This document shows, in pieces, positions 60,079-64,000 of a DNA stretch of 64,000 bases; the first letter of the stretch is position 1, and each line of letters begins with the position of its first letter. Both the position numbers and the translations under genes were made by a program. Source of the stretch: Paenibacillus lentus (GTDB lineage Bacteria; Bacillota; Bacilli; Paenibacillales; Paenibacillaceae); NCBI RefSeq assembly GCF_003931855.1, contig NZ_CP034248.1, positions 3,038,001-3,102,000 on the forward strand, in the 5' to 3' direction. The notes below the pieces were generated by a model. The model was not told the origin of the DNA. It did not search any database and saw nothing but the letters and a program-made list of their open reading frames with translations.

Positions 60079-60088
60079 GCTCGATAGT

Positions 60089-60119
60089 TCCGCTGCCAAA
60101 ATTGGTGGCGGATTTTTTT
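60089..60119 (+). terminator. Rho-independent terminator after lysA
   Basis: TCCGCTGCCA pairs with TGGTGGCGGA on an AAAT loop, followed by TTTTTTT. Confidence 0.88.
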
Positions 60120-60191
60120 GCTCATCGCTCAATTTCATAGTAAACTGTAAGAGGTTTGTCTTACTGAGAATAGAGAAGGAAGTGATCCGAT

Positions 60192-60629
60192 ATGAAAAAA
60201 GGCAAGATCGTACTGGAAAAAGGCGGAGAGGTAGAAATTCAATTTTTGCCGGAAGAAGCGCCGGGAACTGTAGCAAACTTCGAGAAGCTGGCTAATTCTG
60301 GATATTACAACGGACTGACGTTCCACCGTGTTATCCCTGGTTTCGTGGCTCAAGGCGGCTGCCCAACTGGTAATGGCACAGGCGGCCCTGGCTACACCAT
60401 CAAATGCGAAACGGCAACGAATACGACCAAGCACGAGCGTGGAGTGCTCTCCATGGCTCATGCGGGCAAGGATACGGGCGGAAGCCAGTTCTTTATCGTT
60501 TATGAGCCACAGCCGCATTTAAACGGTGTACACACGGTGTTCGGAAAAGTAACCTCCGGCATGGAGCTTGTGGACGAAATTCGTCCTGGCGACAAAATGA
60601 AGGAAGTTACCGTTTGGGATGAAGCTTAA
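60192..60629 (+). CDS. ppiB: Peptidyl-prolyl cis-trans isomerase (cyclophilin) PpiB
   Basis: A 145-residue cytosolic cyclophilin with the catalytic motif [15 protein letters not shown] (Arg) and [40 protein letters not shown] precedes ATG 60192. The gene ends in its own terminator and is the last conserved chromosomal gene before tlp and the phage-like region. Confidence 0.95.
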   Translation: MKKGKIVLEKGGEVEIQFLPEEAPGTVANFEKLANSGYYNGLTFHRVIPGFVAQGGCPTGNGTGGPGYTIKCETATNTTKHERGVLSMAHAGKDTGGSQFFIVYEPQPHLNGVHTVFGKVTSGMELVDEIRPGDKMKEVTVWDEA

Positions 60630-60653
60630 TTTAAGCGAAGCTTGAAGAAGAGT

Positions 60654-60685
60654 GGCATCGATCGAGAGATCGGTGTCATTTTTTA
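60654..60685 (+). terminator. Rho-independent terminator after ppiB
   Basis: An 11-bp stem, with one G-T wobble, (TGGCATCGATC with GATCGGTGTCA) on a GAGA tetraloop, followed by TTTTTTA. Confidence 0.9.
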
Positions 60686-60809
60686 TGAGGATGAGGAGGG
60701 TGGGGGGAGGGTGAGGGTGAGAAATAGCGTAGACAGTAATAGAAAAGAGAGAGCACAAGATGAGCATCTTCGTTCTCTCCCTAGAAAGAATCAAACAGGC
60801 AGCTACGGA

Positions 60810-61034
60810 TTACTTCTGAGCGTCCGCGGCCTCGTCTTTAACCTCTTCGCGGAAGCCTCTGATACTTTGCAGGCGTCGTTTATTTTTAGCCTCAATTTGG
60901 GCTTTCTCATCGCCGCTGATTTCATCGGCATGCTCGCTTAAATAATCCTGTCCCTCGCGGAAATTTTCGATGGTATCCTGAATGGCATCCTGTAACTTTT
61001 CCACGTTATCGGAACGATCGTCCGGCTTGGCCAT
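60810..61034 (-). CDS. tlp: Small acid-soluble spore protein Tlp
   Basis: A 74-residue, highly charged helical protein. The start MAKPDDRSDNVEKLQDAIQD, the TIENFRE segment and the end KNKRRLQSIRGFREEVKDEA match the thioredoxin-like spore protein Tlp. It is normally made in the forespore and degraded on germination. AAGGAGGTAATTAAT precedes the ATG. It is convergent with ppiB. A CATACTG -10-like motif lies upstream on the - strand without a good -35. Confidence 0.9.
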   Translation of the reverse strand: MAKPDDRSDNVEKLQDAIQDTIENFREGQDYLSEHADEISGDEKAQIEAKNKRRLQSIRGFREEVKDEAADAQK

Positions 61035-61224
61035 ATTAATTACCTCCTTGTCAGTATGTTATTTGTAATTTTCCCGCTGACGAATGCTTTTATGCACACT
61101 AGGCCACATGGTTTATTTCTCTGCAAATAGTCCTGCGTGAAACAGTAAGGTCATCATGTTGCAAAAGTCTTGGCTCCGTACGTGGACACTATTTAATACA
61201 ATACAGGGTTTCTGTTTTTACCCT

Positions 61225-61357
61225 TCATTTATCTAGCGCATCTAGGGTTGGTTGAGCGTGAGCTGGAACATGCGGCAGGGTCGCTTCGCGCATTAAGCTG
61301 GTCACTTGCCCTTTAAGTTCATTTAAAGCCTTTTCATGCCGTCATGGGTTGTTTCAT
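61225..61357 (-). pseudogene. Frameshifted small gene after the holin
   Basis: On the - strand ATG 61357 follows AAAGGAAC, 12 nt after the holin stop, and reads MKQPMTA then stops. One base shifts it into an open frame, HEKALNELKGQVTSLMREAT and on to PHVPAHAQPTLDALDK-stop (61225). The total is 133 nt, one more than a multiple of three. This is either a +1 mutation or sequencing error. The C-terminal VPAHAQPTLDALDK resembles linker/tail sequences of phage lysis-module proteins. Confidence 0.5.
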
Positions 61358-61369
61358 TGTTCCTTTATT

Positions 61370-61834
61370 TTAATTGTGTTTTTCTTTACCTTTAAGCATG
61401 GCGATTTTTTCTTTAATGAATTCTGGAAAAGGAAGCTCTAGCCGTCCATAATTTTCGGCCAGTGAAATAATTTCATTGGCATACCAGAAATAAATACTGC
61501 CGATCATGACGGCGTTCGTATTCATCACGATGTCTACATGGTGAGCAATTAACACGGCAAGAAGCATTAAGCCTTTCTTGATCAGTCCCCAGAATGATGC
61601 AGCACTGGCGATGCCTCGGCCCTCCTTCAAGCTGGCGAGGATGCCTGTGATATAGTCAGAACCCATTAGAATAATAAGTAATGTCATAGCTGGACTCCAA
61701 CCTCCATATGTTTGAGCGATAAAACTCCCGATCACGCCAAATATGCCATAGAATCCAATTTCTTTAGCGGTCAGTGGCTTGAGATAGGCGAAGATCAAAC
61801 CTTTGATCTCGAGTAATTTGGTATAGTTGTTCAT
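61370..61834 (-). CDS. Phage holin family protein
   Basis: A 154-residue protein with three or four membrane helices and the pattern GFYGIFGVIGSFIAQTYGG, GSDYITGILASLKEGRGIAS, SFWGLIKKGLMLLAVLIAHH and YFWYANEIISLAENYGRL, typical of the TcdE/Utx (phage_holin_4) family. These form lesions in the cytoplasmic membrane to release lysin or toxin. It lies 63 nt downstream of the tailspike-like gene, the usual late-operon order. Confidence 0.88.
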   Translation of the reverse strand: MNNYTKLLEIKGLIFAYLKPLTAKEIGFYGIFGVIGSFIAQTYGGWSPAMTLLIILMGSDYITGILASLKEGRGIASAASFWGLIKKGLMLLAVLIAHHVDIVMNTNAVMIGSIYFWYANEIISLAENYGRLELPFPEFIKEKIAMLKGKEKHN

Positions 61835-61897
61835 TAATCCATCCCCTTCAGTGTAAAAAGTGGAAGAGACCTCTTATGGCAAGAAGTCTCTAGAAAC

Positions 61898-64000
61898 TTA
61901 CAATATATATACATACCCCTGAGAATCTCCATTAGGATCGTCAATGACAATCCGACTCATTAAGTCGCTAGCCCATTTCACTCGCACCCTGATTCGGGAA
62001 GGCTGATCGAAACAGATATGAGTAGGAATAGAGATTCGGCATGGAATATAGGCCGAGATGACATGGATGGTTGCAGGCAAGGTTGCCTTTTCAAATACCC
62101 TGATATGGGCAGGAAGGTCCTTATTTTCATTCCTGCGGATAACGATCTTACTAAGTAATAACTTTTCCTCTTGCCCAATGACATGGATAGTACCGGCTAG
62201 ATATTCGCTTTTTACGACGGAAATTTTAGCACTAAGATTTGGATTTATCACGGCAAGTGTTGTGGGTAGATTTAGTTCTTCAGATACTCTGATGGCTATC
62301 CTGCTTGCTAAGCCAATATCTTTCCGTTGTCTTACTCTGATGCGTCCAAATGCAAAATCTCTGCTGACCGTGATTTGTGAGAGGATATCTTCGCTTTTCT
62401 TTATTTGAACGTTTAGTTTGGCAGTTAAATCACGCTGCTCTGATTGCCGGACGGTTATTCGTGACAATAAAACGGGAGCTTTAACGATCAAACTGCCATC
62501 GATTACTCCCATATTAGCAATCTTGATTCGCGATTTGATGTCTTGATCGTACCAGATTTGATGAATAGTAAGTTTTGCAGTTATGGCTTTGTCATTGCTT
62601 TGGCGGACAACAATTCGGTTGTTCCTGAGATCCGCTCTTTCATAGGTGTAAACGGTCTGATCAAGATATTCAATATCCAGTATCGGGCTGTGCCTGCTCT
62701 CCTTGGAATAGAACCGCTTGTAGTACTGTTCATTTTCGTCTGCAAGCTTGATCATAAAGCCTTTATTCTGTTGGCTGCCGTTATACCAGTCTTTAACAAT
62801 GTCGGTAAAATCAACGGAGAGGTAGCCTCCAACGCCGCCTACATCCACCTCCGCAATTTTAATGGTCGGTACCGGCTGGTTGTCCCACGTAACTCCTCGT
62901 TCATTCCATTCGCGATCTAACTCATAAATCTCGACCTTCTGAACAGGGGTTCCTTCGAGCTCATGAAATAATTTAAAGTGAGCAGATTTAATGATTTGAT
63001 CTGCTGGCAGTACAGATATATCAAATTTAACAAAAGAGCGATACTTCTCACTAAACTTAGAGTTGTAACCAACATATAAATCCTGTTCTGTTCCATAGTT
63101 GAACTTTGGAGTGCCTTCGCGAACAAAAGCATCTTTGATCGGACTTAGCGATAGCATTTTCGTCGGCGGTTGGACGATTTTGACAATTGCACTGGCTCGG
63201 TTGTTAATAGGAATATTAATACGACATGAAAGATTGTCGTGCACTTTGATACTTACTCTTGCTGGTAGATTTTCGTGGTAAATTGGTCTAACGTCTACAT
63301 AGCCTGTAGCTTTATTGTGCGGCGGTATATATAGCATTGATGGCAAAGATGTCCCGTAAGGAACAATCAGAGAGGACTTGATTTGGTAGCCGTTGCCGTC
63401 CACAAGTTCGAAGAGCTCTAGTTCGGTTAGATACGGTCTCTCTCCTGTAGTCATGTAAAGTCTGAAGTATCTATATACTTCATTCGTTTTTAATGGGCTG
63501 ATTTGTTGAAACAACTCATTGCCCGACCATATCACTGCTGACTGCTCATCAACTGTTACCCAATCCACTCCATCAAAGCTTCCTTCAATCCGAAAACCTG
63601 TTAGTCCAGTACTAGAAGCATTTTTTTGAAGGCGATATCCTGATACTGCTTTTGCATTGCCACTTCCTAAATCTAACTGAACATAGGTTCCAACTCCATA
63701 GGGCCTCCACATATCATTTAACGAGCTTGGCGATGCTAATCCGTCAAACAATTTCCAGGAGGGATATGAAGTCTCATTTGTGCCAGTTCCAGTTACCACA
63801 TAAGGAGCAGGCTCATTTGATGAAGTCATTTCAGGAGTAATCTTATTTAATGAATAAGCATTTCGCGGGATGATAATATACTTCTCATCCGTCTTTGGAG
63901 TGTCATCAAAGTACATATTAAAGTTATAAAAAGAAGGAACATTGATACTATTAGTTGATAATGCTGTCCTAATCTTCAATCGACCATTGCTTATATCTGT
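61898..64000 (-). CDS. Phage tailspike-like protein with discoidin and DNRLRE domains and C-terminal repeats (partial)
   Basis: At least 700 residues are visible; the frame is open at the window edge, so the N-terminus is missing. A discoidin-like (F5/8 C) domain lies about 50-185 (SWKLFDGLASPSSLNDMW ... FRIEGSFDGVDW). A DNRLRE domain follows at about 275-430 (PIKDAFVREGTPKFNYG ... YRSFVKFDISVLP ... WNERGVTWDNQPVP). The last 250 residues are repeated short units of the form SRIxVRxxxxxDLxAxIxV. It probably recognises host surface sugars. It begins a second phage-like region, on the opposite strand from the remnant at 47 kb. Confidence 0.8.
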   Translation of the reverse strand, partial: TDISNGRLKIRTALSTNSINVPSFYNFNMYFDDTPKTDEKYIIIPRNAYSLNKITPEMTSSNEPAPYVVTGTGTNETSYPSWKLFDGLASPSSLNDMWRPYGVGTYVQLDLGSGNAKAVSGYRLQKNASSTGLTGFRIEGSFDGVDWVTVDEQSAVIWSGNELFQQISPLKTNEVYRYFRLYMTTGERPYLTELELFELVDGNGYQIKSSLIVPYGTSLPSMLYIPPHNKATGYVDVRPIYHENLPARVSIKVHDNLSCRINIPINNRASAIVKIVQPPTKMLSLSPIKDAFVREGTPKFNYGTEQDLYVGYNSKFSEKYRSFVKFDISVLPADQIIKSAHFKLFHELEGTPVQKVEIYELDREWNERGVTWDNQPVPTIKIAEVDVGGVGGYLSVDFTDIVKDWYNGSQQNKGFMIKLADENEQYYKRFYSKESRHSPILDIEYLDQTVYTYERADLRNNRIVVRQSNDKAITAKLTIHQIWYDQDIKSRIKIANMGVIDGSLIVKAPVLLSRITVRQSEQRDLTAKLNVQIKKSEDILSQITVSRDFAFGRIRVRQRKDIGLASRIAIRVSEELNLPTTLAVINPNLSAKISVVKSEYLAGTIHVIGQEEKLLLSKIVIRRNENKDLPAHIRVFEKATLPATIHVISAYIPCRISIPTHICFDQPSRIRVRVKWASDLMSRIVIDDPNGDSQGYVYIL

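Noticed and set aside
59921-60295. 124-codon + strand frame spanning the end of lysA and start of ppiB
   Set aside because: It runs through the lysA terminator in a different frame from both well-supported genes.
1-64000. CRISPR arrays, tRNA or rRNA genes, insertion sequences
   Set aside because: No regularly spaced repeats, cloverleaf-like conserved stretches, rRNA segments or transposase motifs were seen on either strand by eye.

Overview
The window comes from a low-to-mid GC endospore-forming Firmicute, most likely Paenibacillus or a close relative (Paenibacillaceae). It carries the whole eight-gene spoIIIA operon, spoIVB, spo0A, spoIIM, dacF, spoIIAA-spoIIAB-sigF, parts of the spoVA set, an MciZ-like FtsZ inhibitor and the spore protein Tlp. 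Shine-Dalgarno sites are strong (AGGAGG type) and GTG/TTG starts are common. As I recall the Bacillus subtilis map, gene order follows the yqhQ-to-ppiB part of that chromosome, with local insertions and losses. Nearly all genes are on the + strand.

Layout. 0-3.5 kb: C-terminus of a GHL10-type glycosidase, a patatin-like lipase, a yqhQ-type membrane operon on the - strand, and yqhR. 3.5-10.2 kb: aroQ, an M24 peptidase, efp, lysC (with a likely internal beta-subunit start), a lone glycogen phosphorylase gene and yqhV. 10.3-16.0 kb: spoIIIAA to spoIIIAH. 16.2-19.5 kb: accB, accC and an Asp23/AmaP/DUF2273 envelope-stress cluster. 19.7-29.5 kb: nusB, folD, xseA, xseB, ispA, dxs, tlyA, an unknown gene, argR, recN. 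29.6-32.1 kb: spoIVB and spo0A. 32.5-34.6 kb: a metal-responsive ArsR/CDF efflux operon. 35-41.4 kb: branched-chain 2-oxoacid dehydrogenase operon (lpd, bkdAA, bkdAB, bkdB) and lipB. 41.4-46.5 kb: a tiny prli42-like gene, an M20 peptidase, a TPR-like gene coupled to mciZ, nudF, an endonuclease Q homologue and spoIIM. 46.6-49.7 kb: a decayed prophage remnant lying between spoIIM and fur. 49.8-60.7 kb: fur, yqzK, xerD, punA, dacF, spoIIA operon, spoVAA-AB-AF, lysA, ppiB. 60.8-64 kb: tlp, then a second phage-like region on the - strand (tailspike-like protein, holin, a frameshifted small gene).

Regulation readable from sequence. spo0A has a sigma-H-type promoter whose -10 lies inside a 0A box, with two more 0A boxes upstream. 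spoIIAA has a near-perfect sigma-H promoter. bkdAA has a FapR-type operator in its leader, which would link branched-chain fatty-acid precursor supply to malonyl-CoA sensing. The gene ahead of argR has two ArgR-like boxes flanking a sigma-A promoter. The ArsR gene has an operator-like palindrome just after a consensus promoter. mciZ has a candidate sigma-E promoter.

Candidates for new biology are the overlapping mciZ/TPR-like gene pair, FapR control of bkd, the tailspike C-terminal repeat array, and the uncharacterised gene between tlyA and argR. Everything here was read by eye; no database search was run.
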